From NCBI RefSeq assembly GCF_000400995.2, contig NZ_DF238999.1, positions 186,001 to 250,000 of the forward strand: a stretch of DNA of 64,000 nucleotides. The letters are read 5' to 3'. The DNA is from Acidovorax sp. MR-S7 (lineage in GTDB: Bacteria > Pseudomonadota > Gammaproteobacteria > Burkholderiales > Burkholderiaceae_C). Shown in pieces: positions 55,806 to 64,000 of this stretch; position 1 is the first letter of the stretch; each line of letters begins with the position of its first letter. The notes under the pieces are model-generated. The model worked only from the letters and a program-made list of their open reading frames with translations. It made no database searches and was not told the origin of the DNA. A program made the translations under genes and the position numbers.

Positions 55806-56702
55806 TCAGGCGGCGGACTTGGCCGCCGCGACCTGCGCTGCCACTTCGGCGGCGAAGTCGTCGGCCTTCTTCTCGATGCCTTCGCCCACGACGTAGAGGG
55901 TGAAGCCCTTCACGGTGGTATTGGCGGCCTTGAGCATGGCGGCCACGGTCTGCTTGCCGTCGGCCGCCTTCACGAAGACCTGGTCGGCCAGCGAGACTTC
56001 CTTGAGGTACTTCTGCACCGAGCCTTCGACCATCTTGGCGGCGATGTCAGCGGGCTTGCCCGATTCGGCGGCCTTGCCTTCGGCCACGGCGCGCTCCTTG
56101 GCGATCAGGTCGGCAGGCACGTCGGCGCTCGTCAGGGCCACGGGCTTCATGGCGGCCACGTGCATGGCGACGTCCTTGGCGGCCACGGCGTCACCGTCGA
56201 ACTCCACGACCACGCCGATGCGCGAGCCGTGCAGGTAGGCCGCCAGGCTGGAGCCTTCGAAACGCTTGAAGCGGCGGAAGGACATGTTCTCGCCGATCTT
56301 GCCGATCAGGCCCTTGCGCACGTCTTCCAGCGTGGGGCCGAAGCCGTCCTGCTCGTAGGCCAGCTGGCCCAGCGCCTCGATGTCGGCGGGGTTCTTCTGC
56401 GCGATCAGCTTGGCGGCGGCATTGGCCATGGCGATGAAGCTGTCGTTCTTGGAAACGAAGTCGGTCTCGCTGTTCACTTCGATCAGCGCGCCCACGTTGC
56501 CATCGATGAAGGAAGCCACCACGCCTTCGGCCGTGACGCGGGAAGCGGCCTTGCCCGCCTTGGTGCCCAGCTTGACGCGCAGCAGTTCCTCTGCCTTGGC
56601 CATGTCGCCGTCGGCCTCGGTCAGGGCCTTCTTGCACTCCATCATGGGGGCGTCGGTCTTGCCGCGCAGTTCAGCGACCATGCTTGCGGTAATAGCAGCC
56701 AT
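55806..56702 (-). CDS. tsf: Elongation factor Ts
   Basis: This 298-residue exchange factor reloads EF-Tu with GTP. It has the N-terminal domain ([20 protein letters not shown]), the EF-Tu-contact motif [14 protein letters not shown], and the core [20 protein letters not shown]. It is slightly longer than E. coli EF-Ts (283). It lies 96 bases downstream of rpsB, with an attenuator-like terminator between. Confidence 0.97.
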   Translation of the reverse strand: MAAITASMVAELRGKTDAPMMECKKALTEADGDMAKAEELLRVKLGTKAGKAASRVTAEGVVASFIDGNVGALIEVNSETDFVSKNDSFIAMANAAAKLIAQKNPADIEALGQLAYEQDGFGPTLEDVRKGLIGKIGENMSFRRFKRFEGSSLAAYLHGSRIGVVVEFDGDAVAAKDVAMHVAAMKPVALTSADVPADLIAKERAVAEGKAAESGKPADIAAKMVEGSVQKYLKEVSLADQVFVKAADGKQTVAAMLKAANTTVKGFTLYVVGEGIEKKADDFAAEVAAQVAAAKSAA

Positions 56703-56736
56703 CGTTTTTCTCCAATTCTTCAGTTTGTCTTGACGT

Positions 56737-56766
56737 TAAAAAAAAGGGGGCTCACCAGGGGCCCCG
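56737..56766 (-). terminator. Terminator/attenuator between rpsB and tsf
   Basis: On the minus strand GGGGC and GCCCC arms form a 5-bp stem around a 9-base loop, directly followed by an eight-T run. It probably reduces, but does not stop, readthrough from rpsB to tsf. A perfect 14-base palindrome (TGCGACGCGTCGCA, 56774-56787) lies just upstream on that transcript. Confidence 0.7.
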
Positions 56767-56798
56767 CTTTTCTTGCGACGCGTCGCATGCGCCTGAGG

Positions 56799-57551
56799 TC
56801 AGGCAGCGGCTTCTTGCACTTCCACGAACTCGTCGGAGCCTTCGGCGGCAACGGCCTTGGCCACGTCGGACACGGCGTTGGCACGGCCTTCGAGGATCGC
56901 GTCGGCGATGCCGCGGGCATACAGCGCCACGGCCTTGGCCGAGTCGTCGTTACCGGGGATCACGTAGTCGATGCCCTCGGGCGAGTGGTTGGAGTCCACC
57001 ACGCCGATCAGCGGGATGCCCAGCTTCTTGGCCTCGGCCACGGCGATCTTGTGGTAACCCACGTCGATCACGAAGATGGCGTCGGGCAGCGCGTTCATTT
57101 CCTGGATGCCGCCGATGTCCTTCTCGAGCTTTTCCAGCTCGCGGGTGAACATGAGCTGTTCCTTCTTGCTCATGGATTCCAGGCCGGCTTCCTGCTGGGC
57201 CTTCATGTCCTTCAGGCGCTTGATGGAGGTCTTGACGGTCTTGAAGTTGGTCAGCATGCCGCCCAGCCAGCGCTGGTCCACGAAAGGCACGCCGGCGCGC
57301 TGCGCCTCGGCCACCAGGAGCTCACGCGCCTGGCGCTTGGTGCCCACCATCAGGATGGTGCCGCGGTTGGCGGCCAGCTGGCGCACGAACTTCTGCGCGT
57401 CCTGGAACAGCGGCAGCGTCTTTTCCAGGTTGATGATGTGGATCTTGTTGCGATGGCCGAAGATGTAGGGGGCCATCTTGGGGTTCCAGAAGCGGGTTTG
57501 GTGGCCGAAGTGGACACCGGCTTCCAGCATTTCGCGCATGGTGACGGACAT
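56799..57551 (-). CDS. rpsB: 30S ribosomal protein S2
   Basis: This 250-residue ribosomal protein begins [20 protein letters not shown] and has [40 protein letters not shown] and [20 protein letters not shown], all S2 signatures. GGAGA lies upstream of ATG 57551. It is the first gene of the 16-gene minus-strand run. Confidence 0.98.
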   Translation of the reverse strand: MSVTMREMLEAGVHFGHQTRFWNPKMAPYIFGHRNKIHIINLEKTLPLFQDAQKFVRQLAANRGTILMVGTKRQARELLVAEAQRAGVPFVDQRWLGGMLTNFKTVKTSIKRLKDMKAQQEAGLESMSKKEQLMFTRELEKLEKDIGGIQEMNALPDAIFVIDVGYHKIAVAEAKKLGIPLIGVVDSNHSPEGIDYVIPGNDDSAKAVALYARGIADAILEGRANAVSDVAKAVAAEGSDEFVEVQEAAA

Positions 57552-57700
57552 AGGGTTTCTCCGAAGGTTGGGTCTAAAATCCAGCCCCAATAACCGCAGC
57601 CTGAGGGCCGCAGCACCTTGAAAGGGCTGGTTTGCGATTGGTTTCACCGCAGCCGCACTAGAGAAAAATCCCTGCGCGCAGCACCCGGCAAAACCCAAGG

Positions 57701-57706
57701 ATTCTA
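57701..57706 (-). promoter_or_regulatory. Possible -10 box of the rpsB promoter
   Basis: On the minus strand the sequence is TGTGCTAGAAT, an extended -10 element, about 150 bases upstream of rpsB. No good -35 hexamer is visible at the right distance. Confidence 0.4.
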
Positions 57707-57727
57707 GCACACCCCCATGTTTCCCCT

Positions 57728-57755
57728 ATTGCCGCGCGCAGCCTGGCGCGGCAAT
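57728..57755. repeat. Perfect 10-bp inverted repeat upstream of rpsB
   Basis: ATTGCCGCGC and GCGCGGCAAT arms surround an 8-base loop. There is no T-run, so it is not a clear terminator. It lies just upstream of the candidate rpsB promoter. Confidence 0.6.
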
Positions 57756-57763
57756 GGACATCA

Positions 57764-57820
57764 AAATGCATAGCTGCCAGCGCTTTCCCTGTAAGCGCTG
57801 GAGCCCGAAAACACTAAAAA
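57764..57820 (+). repeat. Dispersed palindromic repeat, copy I
   Basis: CATAGCTGCCAGCGCTTTCCCTGT-AAGCGCTGGAGCCC followed by A-rich sequence. CCAGCGCTT and AAGCGCTGG pair perfectly. It ends three bases before the FAD oxidoreductase start. Confidence 0.85.
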
Positions 57821-57823
57821 CCC

Positions 57824-59071
57824 ATGCAGATCGCCATCGTGGGCGCCGGCATCGTCGGCGTTGCCACCGCTTATGAACTGGCCTGTGACGGCCACGAAGT
57901 CACCGTCTACGAGCAGCGCAGCGCTGCGGCCGAGGAGGCGAGCTTCGGCAACTCGGGGCTGCTGGCCCCGTCCCTGCTCATTCCATGGGCCGCACCCGGC
58001 ATCGGCGGCCCCCTGCGCCGCCTGATGCTGGGCAGCGAGCCCGCGCTGCGCCTGGTGCGCGGCGCCGGGCGCGAGGGCCTGTCCTGGCTGTGGCGATGGG
58101 CCCAGGCCGGGCGCCGCCCCGACACAGCCGAGCGGCTCGCGGCGCTGGAGCGCCTGGGGCGCTACAGCCTGGCGCGCACGCGTGAGATCGCGGAAGGGCT
58201 GCAACTGGACATCGAGGCCAGCCGCGGCGCCCTGGTGCTGCTGCGCAAGGACCAAGACGTGGAGCGCGTGCAGCCCGCGCTGCGCATCCTGCGCGAGGCC
58301 GGCGTGGCCCTGCGCGACGTGGATGCCGACACCGCCCGCCTGATCGAGCCCGGCCTGAGCACCGACGTGCCGCTGGCCGGCGCCGTGCACGCGCCCGACG
58401 GCGAATCGGCCAACTGCCGCCTGTTCGCCCAATACCTGCGCCAGGTGGCTCAGGAGCTGGGCGTGCGCTTCGTCTTCAACGCCCGCGTGCAGGCGCTCCA
58501 GGCCCAGCCCGCCGGCCTGCGAATCGCCGGCGAGGATGCGCCCCGCCGCGCCGACGCCGTCGTCCTCTGCGCGGGCCTGGCCAGCGCCGCCCTGCTGCGC
58601 CCCCTGGGGCTGCGCATGCCGATGGCCGCGGTGCATGGCTACTCGGTCAGCGCGCCGCTGCGCGAGGACTCGCACGCGCCGCAGGGCGCCGTCATCGACC
58701 CGCTGCACCGCATCACCATCACCCGCCAGGGCCAGCGCGTGCGGGTGGCCGGCGGCGCCGAGATCGGCCATGGCGACGGCACGCACCGCGACGCCACGCT
58801 GCAGACGCTCTACCTCGCCCTGTCGGGCTGGTTCCCGGGCGGCGCGCTCACCTCGTCGCCCCAGGTGCAGGTCTGGCGAGGCGCCCGCCCCACCCTGCCC
58901 GACGGCGCTCCGGTGATCGGCGCCAGCGGCGTGCCCGGCCTGTGGCTCAACGCCGGCCACGGCGCCTGCGGCTGGAGCCAGGCCTGCGGCAGCGCCCGCG
59001 CCCTGGCCGACCAGATCGCGCAGCAGGCGCCCGCCATCGACCTGCAGCCTTTCGCCCTGGACCGCTTCTGA
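57824..59071 (+). CDS. FAD-dependent D-amino-acid dehydrogenase-like oxidoreductase
   Basis: This 415-residue protein starts directly with the FAD-binding Rossmann motif IAIVGAGIVGVATAYELACD and has the DadA-type NSGLLAPS segment, VVLCAGLASAALLRPLGLRM and a C-terminal LWLNAGHGACGWSQACGSA. These fit the DadA small-subunit family, which oxidises D-amino acids and passes electrons to the respiratory chain. The substrate is unproven, and no alanine racemase is adjacent. The next gene starts 13 bases downstream. Confidence 0.88.
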   Translation: MQIAIVGAGIVGVATAYELACDGHEVTVYEQRSAAAEEASFGNSGLLAPSLLIPWAAPGIGGPLRRLMLGSEPALRLVRGAGREGLSWLWRWAQAGRRPDTAERLAALERLGRYSLARTREIAEGLQLDIEASRGALVLLRKDQDVERVQPALRILREAGVALRDVDADTARLIEPGLSTDVPLAGAVHAPDGESANCRLFAQYLRQVAQELGVRFVFNARVQALQAQPAGLRIAGEDAPRRADAVVLCAGLASAALLRPLGLRMPMAAVHGYSVSAPLREDSHAPQGAVIDPLHRITITRQGQRVRVAGGAEIGHGDGTHRDATLQTLYLALSGWFPGGALTSSPQVQVWRGARPTLPDGAPVIGASGVPGLWLNAGHGACGWSQACGSARALADQIAQQAPAIDLQPFALDRF

Positions 59072-59084
59072 CCACAATGCGCCG

Positions 59085-60569
59085 ATGCAGCGCATCCCCA
59101 CCGCTCAGCCCCACGCCCTGTACGGCACCGCCGCCACGCGCGCCATCGAAGCCGCGACTGCCGCCGCGCTGCCGCCCCACACGCTGATGCAGCGCGCCGG
59201 CCAGGCCACCGCCCGGCTGGCCTTGGCCCTGGCGCCCCACGCGCGCTGCATCTGGATCGCCTGCGGCGGCGGCAACAACGGCGGCGACGGACTGGAGGCC
59301 GCCGCACTGCTGCACCGCGCGGGCCACCCCGTGGCCGTGGCCTGGCTGGGCCGGCCCGACACGCTGCCACCCGATGCGCGCCGGTCGTGGCAGCATGCGC
59401 GCGACGCGGGCGTGCCCTTCATCGACGCACCGCCCGCCCTCGGCCCGCAGGACCTGTGCGTGGACGCGCTGCTCGGCATCGGCCTGGGGCCCTCCTCGCG
59501 CGCACCCGACCCGCGCCTGCTGCAGTGGCTGGAGCACCTGCGCACCAGCGCCGCGCCCACGCTCTGCGTGGACCTGCCCTCGGGCCTGATCGCCGACACC
59601 GGCCAGTGGGCACCTGGCTTCGCGCCCACCCGGCCTCCGGCCAGCCAGCGCCACACGCTGAGCCTGCTCACCCTCAAGCCCGGCCTGTTCACCGCCCATG
59701 GCCGCGACGCGGCAGGCACAGTCTGGCTCGACGGCCTGGGCGTGCCCGCTCCCCACGCGCCCACGGCCTGGCTGGCCGGTGCGCCGCACGGCGCGGCCCG
59801 CGCGCATGCCAGCCACAAAGGCAGCTTCGGCGACGTGGCCGTGGTCGGCGGCGAGGGCCTGCACGCACGCGGCATGGGCATGACCGGCGCGGCGCTGCTC
59901 GCGGCCAGCGCGGCACTGCACGGCGGCGCGGGGCGCGTGATGGCGGCGCTGCTGGACGGCGGCACCACCGCCGCCTTCGCGCAGCAGCCCGAAATCATGC
60001 TGCGCCGCGTGGATGCGCTCGACCTCGCCCGCCTCACCGTGGTCTGCGGCTGCGGCGGCGGCGCGGCCGTGGCTGCCGTGCTGCCGCAGGTGCTGCGCGA
60101 GGCCCAGCGCCTGGTGCTGGACGCCGACGCCCTCAACGCCATCGCGGCCGACGGCGCGCTCCAGCGCCTGCTGCAGGCGCGCGGCCCGGCCACCCTGCTC
60201 ACACCCCACCCGCTCGAAGCCGCGCGCCTGCTGGGCACCGGCACCGCCGCCGTGCAGGCCGACCGCCTCGCCGCCGCCCAGGCGCTGGCCGGCCGCCTCC
60301 AATGCACGGTGCTGCTCAAGGGCTCCGGCAGCGTGATCGCCGCGCCGGGGCACACGCCGCTCGTCAACCCCACCGGCAACGCGCTGCTGGCCACCGGCGG
60401 CACGGGCGACGTGCTGGCCGGGCTGGCCGGCGCGCTGCTGGCCTCCACGGGCGACGCCTTCACCGCCGCCGCCCACGCCTGCTGGCTGCACGGCGCGGCG
60501 GCCGACGCCTGGCCGCCCGGCCGGGCGCTGACGGCCTCGCGGCTGGCGCAGGCGCTGCGGCCGGAATGA
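59085..60569 (+). CDS. nnr: Bifunctional NAD(P)HX epimerase/dehydratase
   Basis: This 494-residue repair enzyme restores hydrated NADH and NADPH. The N-terminal epimerase domain (YjeF_N) has CGGGNNGGDGLEAAALLHRA and CVDALLGIGLG; the C-terminal ATP/ADP-dependent dehydratase domain has ASHKGSFGDVAVVGG, TLLTPHPLEAARLLG, VLLKGSGSVIAAPG and the signature NALLATGGTGDVLAGLAGAL. Both domains look intact. It overlaps a possible upstream start (ATG 60566) of the next frame by four bases. Confidence 0.95.
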   Translation: MQRIPTAQPHALYGTAATRAIEAATAAALPPHTLMQRAGQATARLALALAPHARCIWIACGGGNNGGDGLEAAALLHRAGHPVAVAWLGRPDTLPPDARRSWQHARDAGVPFIDAPPALGPQDLCVDALLGIGLGPSSRAPDPRLLQWLEHLRTSAAPTLCVDLPSGLIADTGQWAPGFAPTRPPASQRHTLSLLTLKPGLFTAHGRDAAGTVWLDGLGVPAPHAPTAWLAGAPHGAARAHASHKGSFGDVAVVGGEGLHARGMGMTGAALLAASAALHGGAGRVMAALLDGGTTAAFAQQPEIMLRRVDALDLARLTVVCGCGGGAAVAAVLPQVLREAQRLVLDADALNAIAADGALQRLLQARGPATLLTPHPLEAARLLGTGTAAVQADRLAAAQALAGRLQCTVLLKGSGSVIAAPGHTPLVNPTGNALLATGGTGDVLAGLAGALLASTGDAFTAAAHACWLHGAAADAWPPGRALTASRLAQALRPE

Positions 60570-60658
60570 CCCGCGCGCTTTCCTTCATTTGCCGGATGTT
60601 TTTCACCGCGGCGTTTGCAACCATCGCCGCGTTCATGTTCCATGAGAGGGAAAACACC

Positions 60659-62230
60659 GTGCAGTCCACCGTTTCGCGTTCTTTTCGTGCCGTGCGGCGC
60701 GCCGCCCCTGCCCTGGCCGCGTTGACCCTGCTGGCCGCCGCCCCTGCCCAGGCCGCATGGCAGGCGGCCCCCACCTATCAGGGCAGCACCGACGCCTTTA
60801 TCAACGCGCTGGCGCGCCAGTCCACCGGCCAACTGGTGATCGGCGGCGCCTTTGACACCGCATCGGGCCAGCCGCGCACCCGCCTCGCCCGGCTGAATGC
60901 CGACGGCACGCTGGACACGGCCTTCACTGCTCAAATCAACGCTGGCGCAAGCGTCTACCGGCTGCTCGTCCAGAGCGACGACTCCATCTTCGTGGGCGGC
61001 GGCTTCACCGCGCTCAACGGCGTCCCGCGCGCGAGCCTTGGCCGCCTGCTGGCCGACGGCACGCTGGACACGGCCTTTGCGCCCCCTGCCACGTTGAGCG
61101 GCGGCGGCGTCGCAGCGATGGCCGTGCAGGCCGACGGCAAGCTCCTGATCGGCGGCGACTTCGTCACCGTGGACGGCAACCCCACCCATGCCCGGCTGGC
61201 CCGCCTGAACGTGGACGGCAGCTTCGACAGCACCTTCCCCGACCTGCAGATCAACGGCATGGTGCGCAACATCACGCTCGACGGCTCCGACATCCTCATC
61301 GCGGGCGAGTTCACGCAGGTGGACGGCACCACGCGCAACCGCATCGCGCGCCTGAACAGCGCGGGCGCGCTGGACAACAGCTTCAACCCTGACGCCAATG
61401 CCACCGTATACACCGCCATCCTGGAAACCGGCAGCGGCGGCATCCTCACGGGCGGCAGCTTCGCCAACATTGGCGGCGCGACGAAAAGCCGACTCGCGCT
61501 GCTGAACGTGAGCAGCGGCGCCGACACGCCCACGTTCACCCTGGGCGTCACCACGGGGTCTTCAGTCAACCGGCTGGTGGCCCTGGGCGGCGGCAACGTG
61601 CTGGCGGCAGGCAGCTTCACGTCCTTCGGCGGCGAGCCCATCACCGGGCTGGCGCGCTTCAACACCGGCGGAGCCGGCGTAGTGGACACCACGCTGAACG
61701 TCGCCTTCACACCAGCTCTGGGAGTCGGGCTGTACGACGTGGTGGAGCAGGCGGACCACAGCCTCGTCGTCATCGGCAACTTCACCACGGCGGGCGGCGG
61801 CACGCACCCCCATATCGAACGGCTGGTCAACCTGCCCGGCGCGCCCGCCGTCGCCAGCGCCACGCCCGGCCCGGCCCAGATCGCGCTCGCCATCGCCGCG
61901 CCCGCCGACGTTGGCGCGGGGGTTACCGGCTACACCGCCACCTGCACCCCCGTGGGCGGCGGCGGCGCCGTGCAGGCCAGCGGCGCCAGCCCGCTCACAG
62001 TGACCGCCGTGCCCGGCACGGCATATGACTGCACCGCCACGGCCCAAAGCAGCCACGGCCCCGGCCCCGCGAGCGCGCAGGCCGGGCCCGTCACCCCCCT
62101 GGCCGCGCCCCCCGGCGGCGGCGGAGCCACGGCAGCCATCCCCACCCTCAGCGAATGGGCGCTGATGCTGCTGGCGCTGGCCTGCGCGGCGCTGGGCGCA
62201 CGCCGTCTGAGGCAAGCCAACCGCTATTGA
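60659..62230 (+). CDS. Delta-60-repeat surface protein with IPTL-CTERM sorting signal
   Basis: This 523-residue secreted protein has a signal peptide with core RRAAPALAALTLLAAAPAQA. It is followed by about seven delta-60 beta-propeller-type repeats of the form LARLNADGTLDTAF plus LLIGGDFVTVDG. A Gly/Ala/Pro linker leads to the C-terminal sorting segment IPTLSEWALMLLALACAALG and the basic end RRLRQANRY. IPTL-CTERM tails are processed by an exosortase-like pathway. The start is uncertain: GTG 60659 has GAGAGGG upstream; ATG 60635, 60596 or 60566 are alternatives. Confidence 0.85.
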   Translation: MQSTVSRSFRAVRRAAPALAALTLLAAAPAQAAWQAAPTYQGSTDAFINALARQSTGQLVIGGAFDTASGQPRTRLARLNADGTLDTAFTAQINAGASVYRLLVQSDDSIFVGGGFTALNGVPRASLGRLLADGTLDTAFAPPATLSGGGVAAMAVQADGKLLIGGDFVTVDGNPTHARLARLNVDGSFDSTFPDLQINGMVRNITLDGSDILIAGEFTQVDGTTRNRIARLNSAGALDNSFNPDANATVYTAILETGSGGILTGGSFANIGGATKSRLALLNVSSGADTPTFTLGVTTGSSVNRLVALGGGNVLAAGSFTSFGGEPITGLARFNTGGAGVVDTTLNVAFTPALGVGLYDVVEQADHSLVVIGNFTTAGGGTHPHIERLVNLPGAPAVASATPGPAQIALAIAAPADVGAGVTGYTATCTPVGGGGAVQASGASPLTVTAVPGTAYDCTATAQSSHGPGPASAQAGPVTPLAAPPGGGGATAAIPTLSEWALMLLALACAALGARRLRQANRY

Positions 62231-62231
62231 T

Positions 62232-62278
62232 TCAATAGCTTCCTGCGCTTGATACACAAGCGCTGGAGGCACTTTTTA
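62232..62278 (+). repeat. Dispersed palindromic repeat, copy J
   Basis: CAATAGCTTCCTGCGCTTGATACAC-AAGCGCTGGAGGC then ACTTTTTATA. It lies between the IPTL-CTERM gene and the LuxR gene and is the closest match to the consensus in the window. Confidence 0.85.
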
Positions 62279-62377
62279 TACATATATCTCCGCTGGGCAC
62301 CGGTTTGCGCGTGTCGGCGCGCCGGCCGCACAATCGCCGGTGGCCGGCCCGCGGCGGGCCGGGAGAGCGAGGGCCTG

Positions 62378-63568
62378 ATGGCAGAGTCGGCACAGACCAC
62401 AACGAACGCGGCCGCCCCGCCGGTGCAGGACGGCGAGATTTCGCTCGCCGCCTTCCACCGCGTGCAGACCGCCCTGTACGGCGCCGTGGGCCGCGACGAA
62501 GCCTGGCATGGCGTGGTGCAGGCGATCGCCCAGGCGTTGAAGGCCGACGTGGCCTGCTGGTGCACCACCGACGGCCAGGGCCCGCACGCGGCGAGCTTCT
62601 ATGCCGCCTGGAACCTGCCCGAGGCGCTGGAACGCGCCTACGCGGAGCACTGGATCCAGCACAACCCCTGGCTGCACGCGTGCATGGCGCGCAACGTGCT
62701 GGTGCAGGGCAGCATCTTCCGCGGCACCGACATCGTGGCCGCGCCCGTGCTGCGCGCCAGCCGCTTCTACCGCGAGTACATGCTGCTGTACCCCGTGGAG
62801 CACATGCTGACGGCGGTGGTCTCCGACGGCAGCGTGCCGGGCCTGGCGCCGCCGATGATCCTGAACCTGTTCCGCCACCCGGAGCAGCCCGATTTCGACG
62901 CGCGCGACGTGGCGCGCCTGCACCTGCTCTACCCGCACATGCTGCGCGCCTTCGACCTGCACTGGACCACGCGCCGGCTGCAGGAACAGGTGTCGCTGCT
63001 GCACCGCTTCCTGGACGCGCTGGATTTCGGCGTGGTGATGCTCGACCCTGCCGCGCAGCCGCTCTATGCCAACCACGCCGCGCGCGCCCTGGCCGCCACG
63101 CCGGCGCTGGCGCAGTGGCTGGGCAGCGTGCCCACACGCCCCGAAGCACGGGACGGGCTCGCCCGCCTGGTGCATGCGGCCGCGCGCGGGCAAGGCGGCG
63201 GCCTCGTGCTGGGCGACGGGCCGCAGGCCCTGATGGCGCTGGCGCTGCCCATCGAGGAGCGTGTGCAGGCCGGCGGCGAAGCGCGCGCCGCCCAGCCCTG
63301 CGCCTGCATGCTGCTGCTCACGCGCCAGGGCCACGCTCCCGGGGGCGTGGCGGACTTCGTCACGCGCCTGTTCGGCCTGTCGGCGGCCGAGGCGCGCGTG
63401 CTGCCGCTGCTGCTGCGCGGCGCCAGCCCGGCGCAGATGGCTGGCGCGCTGGGCGTGAAGGTGAGCACGGTGCGCTCGCAGCTTTCGGCCATCTTCGCCA
63501 AGACGGGCACGGTGCGGCAGCAGGACCTGATCCGGCTGCTGGGCAGCGTGCCGCCGGTGCGGTTGTAG
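62378..63568 (+). CDS. LuxR-family transcriptional regulator
   Basis: This 396-residue regulator has a long N-terminal sensor region (about residues 20-300; YANHAARALAATPALAQWLG looks PAS-like) and a C-terminal LuxR helix-turn-helix: LFGLSAAEARVLPLLLRGAS, then MAGALGVKVSTVRSQLSAIF. There is no receiver domain and no acyl-homoserine-lactone domain, so it is not a classical quorum sensor. ATG 62378 is preceded by GAGGG; the frame is open to 62249 without support. The neighbouring small secreted protein may be a target, which is conjecture. Confidence 0.88.
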   Translation: MAESAQTTTNAAAPPVQDGEISLAAFHRVQTALYGAVGRDEAWHGVVQAIAQALKADVACWCTTDGQGPHAASFYAAWNLPEALERAYAEHWIQHNPWLHACMARNVLVQGSIFRGTDIVAAPVLRASRFYREYMLLYPVEHMLTAVVSDGSVPGLAPPMILNLFRHPEQPDFDARDVARLHLLYPHMLRAFDLHWTTRRLQEQVSLLHRFLDALDFGVVMLDPAAQPLYANHAARALAATPALAQWLGSVPTRPEARDGLARLVHAAARGQGGGLVLGDGPQALMALALPIEERVQAGGEARAAQPCACMLLLTRQGHAPGGVADFVTRLFGLSAAEARVLPLLLRGASPAQMAGALGVKVSTVRSQLSAIFAKTGTVRQQDLIRLLGSVPPVRL

Positions 63569-63699
63569 CGGGGTGTAAGTGCGGTTTCAAACCTGGGCGC
63601 CAGAGGCCTCTGTCAAGACTGTCTGACACAGCGCGCGGCGTGGCGCTGGTTCAATAACGGCATACCCGTTTTCGACCTGCCCTTTCAGAGGTTTCCGCC

Positions 63700-63873
63700 A
63701 TGAACCGCCGTCGCCGCCCTGGATCGCATGCCGCTGCCACCTTCGCCCTCACCGTGCTGTTGGCCCTGGCGGCCTACGGCATGACGCTGGAGCCGCGCCA
63801 CACGGCGCAGGCGGCCGATTCGCAGGTGCACAGCCAGCTCGACCAGCTGGTGCCCGCCGAAGTCTTCGACTGA
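63700..63873 (+). CDS. Small secreted or membrane-anchored peptide (57 residues)
   Basis: This open frame begins with ATG 63700 and encodes MNRRRRPGSHAAATFALTVL, then LALAAYGMTLEPRH. A basic N terminus and a hydrophobic stretch (about residues 11-29) make a signal or anchor, followed by a short polar tail ending VPAEVFD. A terminator follows 27 bases after the stop, which supports expression. I do not recognise it. It lies 131 bases downstream of the LuxR gene. Confidence 0.6.
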   Translation: MNRRRRPGSHAAATFALTVLLALAAYGMTLEPRHTAQAADSQVHSQLDQLVPAEVFD

Positions 63874-63900
63874 CCCGATTTCCCGATGTCTCCTCCTTGA

Positions 63901-63928
63901 GCCGCCCTCACGGGCGGCTTTTTTTTTG
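63901..63928 (+). terminator. Rho-independent terminator
   Basis: GCCGCCC and GGGCGGC form a 7-bp GC-only stem with a 4-base loop, followed by nine T on the plus strand. It ends the small-peptide transcript. Confidence 0.9.
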
Positions 63929-64000
63929 CCCGCCGCTCTCCACCAGCGCGATACGGCGGCGCAGCGCGGCGGCCGAAGAAGCGTCGCCGGCCTGGTCGGC
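63908..64000 (-). CDS. Possible C-terminal end of a minus-strand gene (cut by window edge)
   Basis: On the minus strand a frame open from the window edge reads ADQAGDASSAAALRRRIALV ESGGQKKSRP-stop, ending inside the terminator. The Ala/Arg-rich composition fits a gene end, but no family is recognisable. Confidence 0.3.
   Translation of the reverse strand, partial: ADQAGDASSAAALRRRIALVESGGQKKSRP

Overview
This 64 kb window is GC-rich bacterial chromosome. Gene content and order point to a betaproteobacterium of the Comamonadaceae (Acidovorax, Alicycliphilus or Diaphorobacter type). The clues are a urea transporter/urease locus with HupE/UreJ, the order rpsB-tsf-pyrH-frr-uppS-cdsA-dxr-rseP-bamA-skp-lpxD-fabZ-lpxA-lpxB-rnhB, orphan Bug-family binding proteins, an IPTL-CTERM protein, and a dispersed palindromic repeat built on ATAGCT/GCGCTT/AAGCGC. 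The genus is an inference from recall; no search was possible.

Layout. 1-1514: three tandem secreted collar-domain proteins. 1602-17814: a nitrogen/nickel block. ureD (+) is cut off from the other urease genes by urtABCDE on the opposite strand. ureA-hupE-ureB-ureC follow, then a Doc toxin/AbrB antitoxin pair, nikR with a NikR-type operator, a TonB receptor, a DUF4198 protein, a GGCT-like protein and ureEFG. Two outward-facing sigma-54 promoters lie between urtA and ureA. 17891-22834: housekeeping genes prfB (with programmed frameshift), pepN, fbp and tRNA-Thr(CGT). 22835-28672: a patchy accessory region downstream of the tRNA with an M16 peptidase, a DnaJ-like protein, an IS3-family remnant, and an AT-richer BLUF photoreceptor/EAL phosphodiesterase pair. 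28673-35612: signalling genes (chemoreceptor, TerB-like protein, BOF protein, QseBC-like two-component system, diguanylate cyclase). 35765-41963: a catabolic locus (FadR-type regulator with two operators, D-2-hydroxyacid dehydrogenase, enolase-superfamily enzyme, two Bug binding proteins, MFS transporter). 42064-42441: a small secreted protein. 42450-57551: 16 genes on the minus strand for translation, isoprenoid, phospholipid, lipid A and outer-membrane assembly. 57824-64000: FAD oxidoreductase, NAD(P)HX repair enzyme, delta-60-repeat IPTL-CTERM protein, LuxR regulator and a small secreted peptide ending at a terminator.

How the genes work together. The urt transporter brings in urea and urease hydrolyses it. 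NikR, the TonB receptor, the DUF4198 protein, HupE and UreE/F/G/D would supply and insert nickel. The promoter structure suggests nitrogen control on top of nickel control. The most unusual signals are a BLUF gene separated from its EAL gene by a CTT TAA G site that a single +1 slip would fuse, and about ten copies of a roughly 50-bp palindromic repeat, some of which supply coding sequence, a ribosome binding site or a start codon to resident genes.
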